64,000 bases of DNA, from NCBI RefSeq assembly GCF_018139685.1, contig NZ_JAGSPN010000010.1, forward strand, positions 62,001 through 126,000, read 5' to 3'. The notes under the pieces are model-generated. The model made no database searches, had not been told where the DNA came from, and saw nothing but the letters and a program-made list of their open reading frames with translations. This stretch comes from Cognatundibacterium luofuense (GTDB lineage Bacteria > Pseudomonadota > Gammaproteobacteria > Burkholderiales > Burkholderiaceae_D). A program made the position numbers and the translations under genes. Below are positions 35,556 to 44,664 of this stretch, in pieces. Position 1 is the stretch's first letter, and every line of letters starts with the position of its first letter.

Positions 35556-36731
35556 ATGGAATTTGAAGTCTGGTGGTTGCTGGGTATTCCGCTTTTTTTC
35601 AGTCTGGGCTGGATTGCGGCTCGTGTTGATATCCGGCAACTGATTTCGGATACGGGTACATTGCCCAGAGGATATTTTAAAGGATTGAATTTTCTTCTGA
35701 ATGACCAGCATGACAAAGCAATTGATGCATTTGTTGAGATTGTTCAGCTGGATCCTGAGGCGATTGAATTACATTTTGCGCTCGGAAATCTTTTTCGTCG
35801 CAGAGGGGAAACCGAACGGGCTATTCGTGTGCATCAAAGCTTGCTAGCAAGAGCGGATTTGCCTGATGCTCAGAAGGTTCAGGCATGTTACGAATTGGGG
35901 CAGGATTTTTTTAAGGCCGGCCTTCTGGACCGAGCTGAAGAGACATTCCAACAGTTGATTGGTGGGATTTACGAAGCTCAGGCGCGCCGGTCCTTACTTG
36001 AAATCTATCAGCGCGAAAAAGAGTGGGCGCGCGCGATTGATGCAGCTGGCTCTTTGCAAGAGTCCGGTGCAGGAAGCCGGCAAAAAGAGATTGCACAGTT
36101 TTACTGTGAACTTGCGCAGGATGAATTGGTGCAAAACCGGTTTGAGAGTGCTTTGGCAATGCTTGAAAAAGCGATTGCAACCGATCGCAGTAATGTTCGC
36201 GCAACTATTTTAACCGGTGATGTATTTCTGAAGCAGGGACAGCCTGACAAAGCAATTACGGCCTGGATAAAAGTTGAGCAGCAAAGCGTACCTCATGTCG
36301 CCTTGGTTGCCCAGCGCCTTATGGATGCCTACAGGCAGTTAGGTAAGCTGGCAGACGGACTTGATTTGTTGAGATCGTATTTGGAGCAGGCTCCATCCGT
36401 TGATTTGCTGGAGGTTGCTTACAAAGCTGCGCTTGAGATTGGGCTTACCCACGAAGCCAATCAAATGGTTAAGGACGAGCTGAAGCGAACACCAACGCTG
36501 CTTGGGTTAGATAAATTGTTAGATGTGCGAATGATGGAGGCTCCTCCAGAGCTGCGCCCAGAGCTGGCAGTGGTGAAAAATCTGGTCAGTGGGTATGCGC
36601 ACAAATTTGCACGTTATCAGTGCGCACATTGTGGCTTTAAGGCACGTCAGTATTACTGGCATTGCCCAGGGTGTAATGGCTGGGATACGTATCCACCACG
36701 CCGTACAGAAGAATTAAGTGTTATGAATTAA
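35556..36731 (+). CDS. lapB: LPS assembly protein LapB (YciM)
   Basis: A 391-residue inner-membrane anchored protein. One N-terminal helix (WWLLGIPLFFSLGWIAARVD) is followed by about seven TPR repeats, and a C-terminal rubredoxin-like knuckle with C356, C359, C370 and C373 in CAHCGFKARQ and HCPGCNGWD, ending at a DTYPP patch. LapB directs LpxC to the FtsH protease and thereby limits LPS synthesis. The family is normally just under 400 residues. Directly downstream of lapA, upstream of ugd and rfaE1, so an LPS-related cluster forms here. Confidence 0.95.
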   Translation: MEFEVWWLLGIPLFFSLGWIAARVDIRQLISDTGTLPRGYFKGLNFLLNDQHDKAIDAFVEIVQLDPEAIELHFALGNLFRRRGETERAIRVHQSLLARADLPDAQKVQACYELGQDFFKAGLLDRAEETFQQLIGGIYEAQARRSLLEIYQREKEWARAIDAAGSLQESGAGSRQKEIAQFYCELAQDELVQNRFESALAMLEKAIATDRSNVRATILTGDVFLKQGQPDKAITAWIKVEQQSVPHVALVAQRLMDAYRQLGKLADGLDLLRSYLEQAPSVDLLEVAYKAALEIGLTHEANQMVKDELKRTPTLLGLDKLLDVRMMEAPPELRPELAVVKNLVSGYAHKFARYQCAHCGFKARQYYWHCPGCNGWDTYPPRRTEELSVMN

Positions 36732-36793
36732 ACCTGTGAGCAGATACATAACAGTTTGTACCTGTCATCACTATTTTAGATTGTGGTTGCCAA

Positions 36794-38167
36794 ATGAAAA
36801 TTACAATTATCGGAACCGGTTACGTCGGTTTAGTTACGGGTGCTTGCCTTGCTGAGTTGGGTAATGATGTATTTTGCCTTGATGTTGATCAGCGCAAAAT
36901 CGATATTCTGAACAGTGGCGGTATCCCTATTCATGAGCCCGGACTGGAAGAGGTTGTGCGCCGGAACAGTGCAGCCGGACGGTTGAAATTTTCTACCGAT
37001 ATCGAGGCAAGTGTTGCTCACGGTGATATCCAGTTTATCGCAGTTGGAACGCCGCCTGATGAGGATGGATCAGCAGATTTGCAGTATGTACTCGCCGCTG
37101 CGCGAAATATTGGTAAATACATGACCGGGTTTAAGGTTGTCGTTGATAAGTCAACGGTACCAGTAGGAACAGCGGATAAAGTCCGCGCGGTCATTGCTCA
37201 GGAGTTGTCTTCGCGTAAAGATGGGTTACCTTTTTCTGTTGTTTCCAATCCGGAGTTTTTGAAAGAGGGCGCTGCAGTTGAAGATTTTATGCGACCAGAT
37301 CGTATTGTGATTGGATGTGACAATACAACTGATGGTGAACGCGCTCGTGACTTGATGAAAAAACTGTATGCACCGTTTAACCGGAATCATGAGCGTACTT
37401 ACTGGATGGATGTCAGGTCTGCAGAATTTACTAAGTATGCTGCAAATGCCATGCTGGCGACGCGTATTTCTTTCATGAATGAACTTGCAAATCTTGCTGA
37501 TCATGTCGGTGCTGACATTGATGCGGTTCGTCACGGTATTGGCTCTGATCCCCGCATCGGACACAGCTTTTTGTATGCCGGATGCGGATATGGTGGCTCG
37601 TGTTTCCCTAAAGATGTACAAGCTCTCGAAAGAACAGCGCAGGAATACAGCCTGAATCTGCAAATCCTGCAGGCAGTGGAAGCGGTTAATAATCAGCAAA
37701 AACAGGTGCTGGGCAACAAAATTATTCACCGTTTCGGTAAAAATCTGACCGGTCGCCATTTCGCAGTATGGGGGCTGGCATTTAAACCGAACACTGACGA
37801 TATGCGTGCAGCTCCTTCCCGTGTGTTGCTTGGTGAATTATTGCGGGCGGGCGCATCTGTCGCTGTCTATGATCCTGTCGCAATTGAAGAGGCAAAACGG
37901 GTGCTTGAGCTCGATTTTTATGATGCACCTGAGCTATTGGCGTCAATTCGTTACGCAGAAAATCCTATGGATGCGCTTTCCGGCGCAGATGCATTAGCAA
38001 TCGTGACGGAGTGGAAAGCATTCCGCAGTCCGGATTTTGATAAAGTAAAAAGCAGTCTGAAGCAACCAGTCATTTTTGATGGCCGTAACTTGTATGACCC
38101 TTCTGTGATGAGAGAAATCGGTGTTGAATATTACGGAATTGGCCGGTCTGTCCTGGCTAAGGCGTGA
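36794..38167 (+). CDS. ugd: UDP-glucose 6-dehydrogenase
   Basis: A 457-residue NAD-dependent enzyme that oxidises UDP-glucose to UDP-glucuronate. The Rossmann motif [24 protein letters not shown] is at the N-terminus, and the catalytic Cys270 lies in [32 protein letters not shown] and [13 protein letters not shown] are intact. The product feeds 4-aminoarabinose on lipid A or acidic exopolysaccharides. It is followed by rfaE1 with almost no gap, so the same transcript supplies precursors for surface sugars. Confidence 0.96.
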   Translation: MKITIIGTGYVGLVTGACLAELGNDVFCLDVDQRKIDILNSGGIPIHEPGLEEVVRRNSAAGRLKFSTDIEASVAHGDIQFIAVGTPPDEDGSADLQYVLAAARNIGKYMTGFKVVVDKSTVPVGTADKVRAVIAQELSSRKDGLPFSVVSNPEFLKEGAAVEDFMRPDRIVIGCDNTTDGERARDLMKKLYAPFNRNHERTYWMDVRSAEFTKYAANAMLATRISFMNELANLADHVGADIDAVRHGIGSDPRIGHSFLYAGCGYGGSCFPKDVQALERTAQEYSLNLQILQAVEAVNNQQKQVLGNKIIHRFGKNLTGRHFAVWGLAFKPNTDDMRAAPSRVLLGELLRAGASVAVYDPVAIEEAKRVLELDFYDAPELLASIRYAENPMDALSGADALAIVTEWKAFRSPDFDKVKSSLKQPVIFDGRNLYDPSVMREIGVEYYGIGRSVLAKA

Positions 38168-38172
38168 CGACG

Positions 38173-39096
38173 ATGCTGGCAACTGAAAAACGTTTGCTGG
38201 TCGCTGGTGACATCATGCTGGATCGTTACTGGTTCGGTGATGTCAATCGGATTTCCCCAGAGGCTCCCGTGCCAGTCGTTCGCATTACCAGAAAAGAGGA
38301 TCGGTTGGGTGGGGCGGCAAATGTTGCCGTTAACGCTGCTGCACTTGGCGCAAGAGTTGGTTTAATTGGTGTGGTTGGTGATGATGAGGCAGCAGGTACG
38401 ATTGATGAATTGCTGACTCAAAAGCAAATAGATGCAAAGCTTAGCCGTGACCCGTCAATTTCAACAATTATTAAGCTTCGGGTAATCGGACGACAACAAC
38501 AATTGGTTCGGATCGATTTTGAGGAGCCGCCCAGCGAAAGCGTTCTGCAGACGAAACTGTCAGCATTTAATGCTGAAGTTGCAAATGCAGACCTGATTAT
38601 CTTATCGGATTATGCAAAGGGAGGTCTGACAAATGTCCGCGATATGATTTCCGTTGCGCGTGAAGCTGGTAAGCCTGTACTGGTTGATCCTAAAGGGTTG
38701 GATTTTGCACGGTACACAGGAGCTACGATGCTGACACCCAACAAATCTGAGTTGCGGCAGGTTATAGGTGACTGGCGGTCTGAAGCCGAGTTGACTGAAA
38801 AAGCGCAGAATCTGAGAACTTCCCTGAATCTGGGGGGGATTCTGCTTACGCGTTCAGAGGAAGGAATGAGCCTTTTTACAGAGGATGTAATTTTGCATAT
38901 CCCGGCGATGGCCAGAGAGGTCTACGACGTTTCCGGGGCTGGTGATACGGTCATTGCGACTCTGGCGGTTATGCTGATGAATGGCAAATCTCTCCCGGAA
39001 TCCGTTATGATCGCAAATCGGGCAGGCGGTATTGTCGTTGGTAAGCTTGGAACGGCAACCGTTTCGCGGGAAGAGTTGTTTGCCGGTCACACCTAA
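38173..39096 (+). CDS. rfaE1: D-glycero-beta-D-manno-heptose-7-phosphate kinase
   Basis: A 307-residue ribokinase-family (PfkB) sugar kinase corresponding to the N-terminal half of E. coli HldE. GDIMLDRYWFGDVNRISPEAPVPVV is the diagnostic start, GGAANVAVNAAALGA follows, and VYDVSGAGDTVIATLAVML holds the catalytic Asp. Makes the heptose 1,7-bisphosphate precursor of LPS core. The cytidylyltransferase half is absent and must be encoded elsewhere. The ATG at 38173 is used, although a GTG three codons earlier overlaps the ugd stop. Confidence 0.93.
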   Translation: MLATEKRLLVAGDIMLDRYWFGDVNRISPEAPVPVVRITRKEDRLGGAANVAVNAAALGARVGLIGVVGDDEAAGTIDELLTQKQIDAKLSRDPSISTIIKLRVIGRQQQLVRIDFEEPPSESVLQTKLSAFNAEVANADLIILSDYAKGGLTNVRDMISVAREAGKPVLVDPKGLDFARYTGATMLTPNKSELRQVIGDWRSEAELTEKAQNLRTSLNLGGILLTRSEEGMSLFTEDVILHIPAMAREVYDVSGAGDTVIATLAVMLMNGKSLPESVMIANRAGGIVVGKLGTATVSREELFAGHT

Positions 39097-39201
39097 TAAA
39101 ATCGATAGCTTTTCCATGATTGCAATTTTGATATTCTAATGATTCCCTTTTGTTTGGGAATGCGGTTCTTATCTAATCAGATATTCTTCAGGAGAATGGA
39201 T

Positions 39202-39585
39202 ATGTGGAAAAAATGGATTGTTGCAATTGTCGGATTTGTGGCATTGATGGGCACAGCACTTGCGGATGTCGATGTAAATAAGGCGGATCAGGTAGCTCTG
39301 GATGGCTTGCGAGGACTGGGACCAGCAAAATCTAAGGCAATTATTGAAGAGCGTACCAAGAATGGTCCGTTTAAAGACTGGCCTGATTTTCAGAAGCGAG
39401 TCAAAGGAATTGGCGATGTAATTTCGACGCGATTGTCTGAAGCTGGTCTGACGGTCAATGGTCAAGCGAAGCCTGGCGCAGAGAAGACCACGGATACACC
39501 AAAAAAATCGTCCGAGAAACCGGAAAAATCCAAAATGGATGTAAAAGAGAAATCTAAGGCTGAACCCGCTAAAGAACAGAAGTAA
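39202..39585 (+). CDS. ComEA-type helix-hairpin-helix DNA-binding protein
   Basis: A 127-residue exported protein. Signal peptide MWKKWIVAIVGFVALMGTALA is followed by a ComEA domain with two helix-hairpin-helix units (VDVNKADQVALDGLRGLGPAKSKAIIEER and DWPDFQKRVKGIGDVISTRLSEAGL) and a Lys/Glu-rich tail. CAGGAGA precedes the ATG at 39202, better placed than the ATG two codons earlier. ComEA proteins bind DNA in the periplasm during natural transformation, so competence is possible, but short ComEA-like proteins also occur in non-competent relatives. The tail of about 40 residues is low-complexity. Confidence 0.88.
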   Translation: MWKKWIVAIVGFVALMGTALADVDVNKADQVALDGLRGLGPAKSKAIIEERTKNGPFKDWPDFQKRVKGIGDVISTRLSEAGLTVNGQAKPGAEKTTDTPKKSSEKPEKSKMDVKEKSKAEPAKEQK

Positions 39586-39601
39586 GTGAAATGAAATTAG
39601 G

Positions 39602-39632
39602 AAAACCCGGTCAGAAATGGCCGGGTTTTTTG
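39602..39632 (+). terminator. Terminator of the comEA-like gene
   Basis: AAAACCCGG and CCGGGTTTT pair around a 10-base loop, followed by a T run on the plus strand. It begins 17 bases after the comEA-like stop. Confidence 0.9.
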
Positions 39633-39822
39633 TTATTAGCTTATTCGAAAAATATATGTATTGCTGAAAAATTGTAAGGGCTTGATTTTAAAGGTGCAAT
39701 TTCCGCGTGGAGATTTGAAATACGTGCATCAGATCAAAACAGCGTGAATTAACGGGTATTTTGAATGCAGCATTTCTATCGTGGGATTAGAATACAGCGA
39801 CCTCCATCTTTGATATAACCAT

Positions 39823-40725
39823 ATGAAATTTCTGACCATAGAAGATACGATCGGCAACACGCCGCTGGTACGTTTGCAGCGAATTCCAGGTCCGGAAAAC
39901 GAGCGCCGCAATAATATTATTCTCGGTAAGCTGGAGGGTAACAACCCTGCAGGGTCAGTAAAAGACCGGCCTGCAATCTCTATGATTAAGCGTGCGGAAG
40001 CGAGAGGTCTGATTAAGCCTGGTGATACCCTGATCGAGGCTACGAGTGGCAATACAGGTATTGCTCTGGCAATGGCTGCTGCGATGCGTGGCTATAAAAT
40101 GGTGTTGATCATGCCGGAAAACCTCAGCATTGAACGTCGTCAGAGTATGGCGGCTTACGGCGCACAAATTATCCTGACACCAAAATCCGGTGGAATGGAG
40201 TATGCACGCGACCTTGCGGAAGCGATGCAAAAAGAGGGTAAGGGCTTGATTCTTGATCAGTTTGCGAATCAGGATAATCCGTTGGCGCATTATGAAGGTA
40301 CAGGTCCGGAAATATGGCGTGATACCGATGGCAAAGTCACTCATTTCGTCAGTGCAATGGGCACTACCGGAACAATTATGGGAGTTTCTTCGTTTCTGAA
40401 GGAGCAGAATTCTGCTGTCCAGATTATCGGTGCCCAGCCTGAAGACGGCTCGTCAATTCCGGGAATTCGTAAGTGGCCGGAAGCATATCTGCCAAAGATT
40501 TTTGATCGTAGCCGTATTGATCAGGTTCTGTCAGTCAGTCAGTCTGATGCAGAGCATATGGCGCGCAGAATGGCTGTAGAGGAGGGTATTTTCTGCGGTA
40601 TTTCAGCTGCCGGGGCTTGTGAAGTGGCATTGCGTGTTGCTGAAACTGTCGAGAATGCAGTAATTGTATTTGTGGTTTGTGATCGTGGTGATCGTTACCT
40701 TTCGACGGGTGTATTTCCGGCTTGA
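39823..40725 (+). CDS. cysM: Cysteine synthase B (O-acetylserine sulphhydrylase)
   Basis: A 300-residue PLP enzyme. The Schiff-base Lys is K47 in NNPAGSVKDRPA, and the ATSGNTGIALAMAAAMRGY and GAMGTTGTIMGVS-like loops (SAMGTTGTIMG) are intact. CysM uses O-acetylserine with sulphide or thiosulphate; the length, and the LEGNNPAGS segment rather than the CysK pattern, support CysM. It has its own promoter region (39633-39822) and terminator. Confidence 0.95.
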   Translation: MKFLTIEDTIGNTPLVRLQRIPGPENERRNNIILGKLEGNNPAGSVKDRPAISMIKRAEARGLIKPGDTLIEATSGNTGIALAMAAAMRGYKMVLIMPENLSIERRQSMAAYGAQIILTPKSGGMEYARDLAEAMQKEGKGLILDQFANQDNPLAHYEGTGPEIWRDTDGKVTHFVSAMGTTGTIMGVSSFLKEQNSAVQIIGAQPEDGSSIPGIRKWPEAYLPKIFDRSRIDQVLSVSQSDAEHMARRMAVEEGIFCGISAAGACEVALRVAETVENAVIVFVVCDRGDRYLSTGVFPA

Positions 40726-40746
40726 GTTTGATAAAAAACACAAAAG

Positions 40747-40776
40747 CACATCAGTAGCGATGCTGATGTGTTTTTT
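40747..40776 (+). terminator. Terminator of cysM
   Basis: CACATCAG / CTGATGTG around an 8-base loop, followed by six T on the plus strand; 22 bases after the cysM stop. Confidence 0.9.
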
Positions 40777-40811
40777 ATTTTGTACGGATAAATAAAACAG
40801 TTCAGAAAATA

Positions 40812-40850
40812 AAAATACCGAAAGTGCATAGATTGCAATTTCGGTATTTT
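40812..40850 (-). terminator. Terminator of the small HTH gene
   Basis: AAAATACCGAAA and TTTCGGTATTTT form a 12-bp perfect stem with a 15-base loop. On the minus strand an AT-rich T tract follows. It lies 37 bases downstream of the minus-strand gene ending at 40887 and could act in both directions. Confidence 0.8.
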
Positions 40851-40886
40851 ATCTTTGCCCCTCAGATTGCGGGCAGAGACCTAAGA

Positions 40887-41189
40887 TTAAGCTGCTTTAT
40901 CTTTTGGTTTAAACTGTTTATCGCTGATGCGGAATTTCGCACGACGATCACCCATCAGTTCACGCAGTTCCTTGATGCTGATGTCGCTGATTTCATGCAT
41001 GCGAATCAGTAAAGATGCACCCACCGGCAGGCGGCGATGACGAATTTTACTGATGACAGGTGGTGCAACTTCCAGTGCGCGGGAAAGTGCCGCGTCATTT
41101 TTTAAATGCAGATGTTTAATCAATGTATCCAAAAGATTATTTGGATCGTAGTCGATTTCATCCGATTCAAGCTGAGTCAGATTTGCCAT
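40887..41189 (-). CDS. Small helix-turn-helix DNA-binding protein
   Basis: A 100-residue protein with a Cro/CI-like helix-turn-helix: NLLDTLIKHLHLKNDAALSRALEVAPPVISKIRHRRLPVGASLLIRM. The N-terminus is acidic (ESDEIDYDPNN) and the C-terminus basic (RRAKFRISDKQFKPKDK). I recognise the fold but not a named family; a regulator of its own or nearby genes is likely. It stands alone, with its own strong terminator and a 357-base upstream gap. The ATG follows GAGGTAAT, an acceptable ribosome site. Confidence 0.8.
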   Translation of the reverse strand: MANLTQLESDEIDYDPNNLLDTLIKHLHLKNDAALSRALEVAPPVISKIRHRRLPVGASLLIRMHEISDISIKELRELMGDRRAKFRISDKQFKPKDKAA

Positions 41190-41546
41190 AATTACCTCGC
41201 TATTGTCTATTGATGCTGGTCTTAGCGCTTCAATGAGAATTAACCAATCGGTAATATTGTAGCTTTAAAATCTAATTCACTTTGCATAAAAAGAGCAAAA
41301 CATTGTTAAATGTATTGACACAATTTCGCAAAAATTATGACATTGTGATAATGCTTAAATATTACCATTTATTACGTAAATCCGCAAAGAAGCTCCTGGT
41401 TGTGTGACGAAAAGAACATAGAGATTCATTTGTTTCTTGCAGGGAACTCATTTCCCGCATGACTAGTATTGGATAAAAAGTGCCTAAGATCAATTAGTAA
41501 GAACGAAAGATATTGTTAAAAGAAATTTGGAAAACGTAAAAAATAA
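41190..41546. other. 357-base AT-rich intergenic region upstream of the HTH gene
   Basis: No gene is visible on either strand. It is clearly richer in A/T than its neighbours and lies between the start of the HTH gene and the stop of mltB. It should hold the HTH promoter and possibly mltB's downstream signals; no clear terminator hairpin was found by eye. Confidence 0.55.
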
Positions 41547-42671
41547 TCACTTTTCTTTTGTTATCTTGATGATTCTTCCTAATTCATACACAGACATTGC
41601 GTAGAAGTAACTACGGTTGTACTGAGTGATCGCATAAAAATTCTCTGTGCCTACCCAGAATTCGTCGGGCGCGGAGCCATTCTGAAGATCTATCAGCCCA
41701 TAAGAAATCTGTACAGGAATATCGCGTGTGGATATGCCTGCGATAGCGCTGATCTGATCGTAGCTGAAGGTGGCCTTTAAACCCCGGTCGATCGCTTCTT
41801 TGATCGAGGGATGGTCCTGCGGTAAAAGCAGGGCGGCCGGGAATGCAACCGGGATAGATTTTTTCCAGCCATGTTTCGCAAGATAATTTGCGACGCTGCC
41901 GATCGCATCAGCAGGCGAGTTCGCCAGATCAATTTTTCCGTCCCGGTCGTAATCCACGGCGTATCGCAGAATGCTTCCCGGCATGAACTGAGGTAATCCG
42001 ATCGCTCCGGCGTAAGAACCTTTATACGCAAACGGATCGCTTTGCGATTGCTGTGCCATCACCAGCAATGCCTCCAGTTCATCACGGAAAAAACGTTGTC
42101 TTGCTTCTTTATTTGGCGTTTCAGGATAATCGAAAGCCAGTGTGGCCAGTGCATCAGCGACCCTGAAATTTCCGGTGTTACGTCCGTACAGGGTTTCAAT
42201 GCCAATCAGGCCAACAATAATTTCCTGCGGAATACCGAACTCGGCTTCCGCACGTGCCAGCGTGGCTTCATTTTCCTCCCAGAATCGCAGGCCTTTTTCA
42301 ATGCGTATGGATTCAATAAAGCGACTCCGGTACGCTTGCCAGTTCTTGGGTTTGCCTGCCGGTGCCGGTTTAATCAGCTGCTTCACTTTTTCCAGGTGTA
42401 CTGCTTCAGAAAAAAATCGGTTTGCCGCCGCCTCATCCAGAATATGTTTAGCCTGTAATTCCTGAATAAATACTTTCACATCATTGAAATCACTGAAGCG
42501 AACACTGCTGGCAACAGGTGTGGCAGGTGCTTGTTGTGGCACTGTTTTTTTTGTCTTTGTTTTCGCTGCTGCAGCTGGAGCATGAATTGCGGTGGCGCCT
42601 GCCACCAGCAACATACCTGCGGCAAACAGTTTTGCGGAATATCGGGAGCACGTCCTGAATTTATTGTTCAT
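41547..42671 (-). CDS. mltB: Membrane-bound lytic murein transglycosylase B
   Basis: A 374-residue exported muramidase that cleaves peptidoglycan with anhydro-sugar formation. The catalytic Glu159 is in LIGIETLYGRNTGNF, followed by TLAFDYP, GAIGLPQFMPGS and DYDRDGKIDL. The N-terminus has a signal sequence (FAAGMLLVAGATAIHAPAAA), and a Pro/Lys linker; no lipobox Cys is seen, so it may be soluble rather than a lipoprotein. The first 11 bases overlap the tgpA stop, so it is the last gene of the MoxR operon. Confidence 0.93.
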   Translation of the reverse strand: MNNKFRTCSRYSAKLFAAGMLLVAGATAIHAPAAAAKTKTKKTVPQQAPATPVASSVRFSDFNDVKVFIQELQAKHILDEAAANRFFSEAVHLEKVKQLIKPAPAGKPKNWQAYRSRFIESIRIEKGLRFWEENEATLARAEAEFGIPQEIIVGLIGIETLYGRNTGNFRVADALATLAFDYPETPNKEARQRFFRDELEALLVMAQQSQSDPFAYKGSYAGAIGLPQFMPGSILRYAVDYDRDGKIDLANSPADAIGSVANYLAKHGWKKSIPVAFPAALLLPQDHPSIKEAIDRGLKATFSYDQISAIAGISTRDIPVQISYGLIDLQNGSAPDEFWVGTENFYAITQYNRSYFYAMSVYELGRIIKITKEK

Positions 42672-44664
42672 GTTGAATCCGGTAGAGAATATTTTTTAAA
42701 CGTGTAAAGCTGGCTTGTTCATTGTCGTTGTGCCCGGCATAACAGTAACGGCTGTAGTAATGCAAGAATTCTTCAATGTTATGGAGTTCTTCTTTTGGCA
42801 GTGTTTGCTTAATGCGCTCCAGAAAAATCGTGGGACTTTCGTGTGCGGCTTTTGCAACTCCGCGTGCAGCCATATGCTCGCAGAAAGCTTTGTATAACGA
42901 TTCTGCGTTAAGTTGTTTGCGTCGCCGCAGAACGGATATCAATGCTGCAGCAACAAATAAGGCAGACGCTGCTGATGCTGCAGCGATACCGGTTTTTTGA
43001 AGATCCAGTTGGTCAAAGTCAAATGAGCGCAACAGATTTTCCTGTTTTTGCTGCCCATACCCGAGTATCCACTGATTCCATTCGTTATTGGTGGCATCCC
43101 AGTACATTTGCACATACTGTGGCCAGCTCTGGTTTTGAAAGACGGAAGAAACAACGGCCGCAAAACCACGCGCACTGTTCGCCTGATAAAAGCTCTGATG
43201 AATACGTTCCGGTGCAATTGTCGCCGTGGGATCAATACGTGTCCAGCCAGTGGCTGGCAGCCATACTTCTGTCCATGCATGTGCATCCGATTGCCGGACT
43301 TCAAAATAGTCATCAATCGGGTTTTGCATACCGCCCTGATATCCGGTCACAATGCGGGCTGGGATGCCTGCCTCACGCATCAGAAACGTGAATGCACTGG
43401 CGTAGTGTTCACAGAATCCTTTTTTATTCACAAACAAAAACTCATCAATCGCATGCAGGCCAGCTTTACCCGGATGCAGCGTGTATTCAAATTGCTGATT
43501 GGTGAAGTAGGCCAGGATCGCCTGAATATATTGCACGTCGCTGGTTGATTGCTTGCGTAACTGTTGCGCAAATAATCTGGTTTTTGGATTTGTACTGTGC
43601 GGAAGTAACGTGTTCAGTTGTCTTTCCGCAGGATCGATATTTTTTGAAAAATGATACGCCGTATACGACCGCAGACTGTAATGCTGGCGACTGATGACAG
43701 GGGTATTTGCCCTTAACTCCATATTTGGTGTGATCAGTGCCGGATTTCCGGGAATTGCCGGTGCAGATTCCGGCATGTCCAGACCAAACAGCCATTTTTT
43801 CTGATGTGGTTCCAGTGTAATGTCGTAACTGATGATTCCGCTTTTGGATGTGAGCGATGGTGGTGTTTGTCCGGTTGATGCCTTGCTCTGTGCAGAAGCC
43901 TTCCAACTGCGGCCATCGTAATCATCAAGCACGATACCGCGCCAGTACAGAACGGATTTATCTTTCGGATAATTATGAAATTTGACGCGGAAAGCAATAT
44001 CTTCGTTCAGTGCCAGATCACTGATGTTGCCGGGATTTAAGCTGTCGGATAAGCCGGATTTGCCATGTCCTTCATCACTTGGCAGCCCCCATAACGGGCC
44101 GGGAATACGCGGAAAAAGGAAGAAGCCAATCAGCATCACCGGAATGGCGGTCAGCAGCATTCTGACGCTGGCAGACAGACGTTCAGACAGCGGCGGAATG
44201 ACTGACGTGTACTGAAAGGTGCTGAGTGAGGTTGTCAGTAGTAACACTGAAAGAATACTCAGCGTGCCGGAGAAAATCGTCTGATTATATAAATAACTGG
44301 TTAACAGCAAAAAGTATGCAAGAAATACTGCAACGTACAAATCGCGCTTCGCATGCATTTCCAGTAATTTGCAGCTGATCAGCAGAATCAGCATTGTGAC
44401 ACCTGCTTCTTTTCCCAGAAAGGTATGAAACGATATCCACACGCCTGCCATCATCAGACATACATAGGGGAGCAGAAGCAGCGTAGCCGGCAATTTGCGT
44501 CCGGTCATGACCAGCCATAAGCGCCAGATCAGCGCGAAACTGCTGCCGCCAATGACCCATGCTGTCGTATGAAAAAAGTGCGGGAAGACGGCGGTAAAGC
44601 AGGAAATCGTCAGCAGGACAGAATTGCTTTTGTCCTGTGTCAGCGGGTTAGTGAAGCGGCTCAT
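42661..44664 (-). CDS. TgpA-like membrane transglutaminase (DUF3488-transglutaminase)
   Basis: A 667-residue protein. Five or six N-terminal membrane helices (about residues 15-185, DUF3488) are followed by a periplasmic transglutaminase-core domain with the triad C418 (KKGFCEHYASAF), H462 (DAHAWTEV) and D478 (WTRIDPTA), then a final membrane helix (about 565-585) and a cytoplasmic DUF4129-like tail. TgpA is essential in Pseudomonas aeruginosa, but its substrate is unknown. It overlaps the DUF58 gene by 4 bases and mltB by 11, so it is translationally coupled to both. Confidence 0.9.
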   Translation of the reverse strand: MSRFTNPLTQDKSNSVLLTISCFTAVFPHFFHTTAWVIGGSSFALIWRLWLVMTGRKLPATLLLLPYVCLMMAGVWISFHTFLGKEAGVTMLILLISCKLLEMHAKRDLYVAVFLAYFLLLTSYLYNQTIFSGTLSILSVLLLTTSLSTFQYTSVIPPLSERLSASVRMLLTAIPVMLIGFFLFPRIPGPLWGLPSDEGHGKSGLSDSLNPGNISDLALNEDIAFRVKFHNYPKDKSVLYWRGIVLDDYDGRSWKASAQSKASTGQTPPSLTSKSGIISYDITLEPHQKKWLFGLDMPESAPAIPGNPALITPNMELRANTPVISRQHYSLRSYTAYHFSKNIDPAERQLNTLLPHSTNPKTRLFAQQLRKQSTSDVQYIQAILAYFTNQQFEYTLHPGKAGLHAIDEFLFVNKKGFCEHYASAFTFLMREAGIPARIVTGYQGGMQNPIDDYFEVRQSDAHAWTEVWLPATGWTRIDPTATIAPERIHQSFYQANSARGFAAVVSSVFQNQSWPQYVQMYWDATNNEWNQWILGYGQQKQENLLRSFDFDQLDLQKTGIAAASAASALFVAAALISVLRRRKQLNAESLYKAFCEHMAARGVAKAAHESPTIFLERIKQTLPKEELHNIEEFLHYYSRYCYAGHNDNEQASFTRLKNILYRIQHEQ

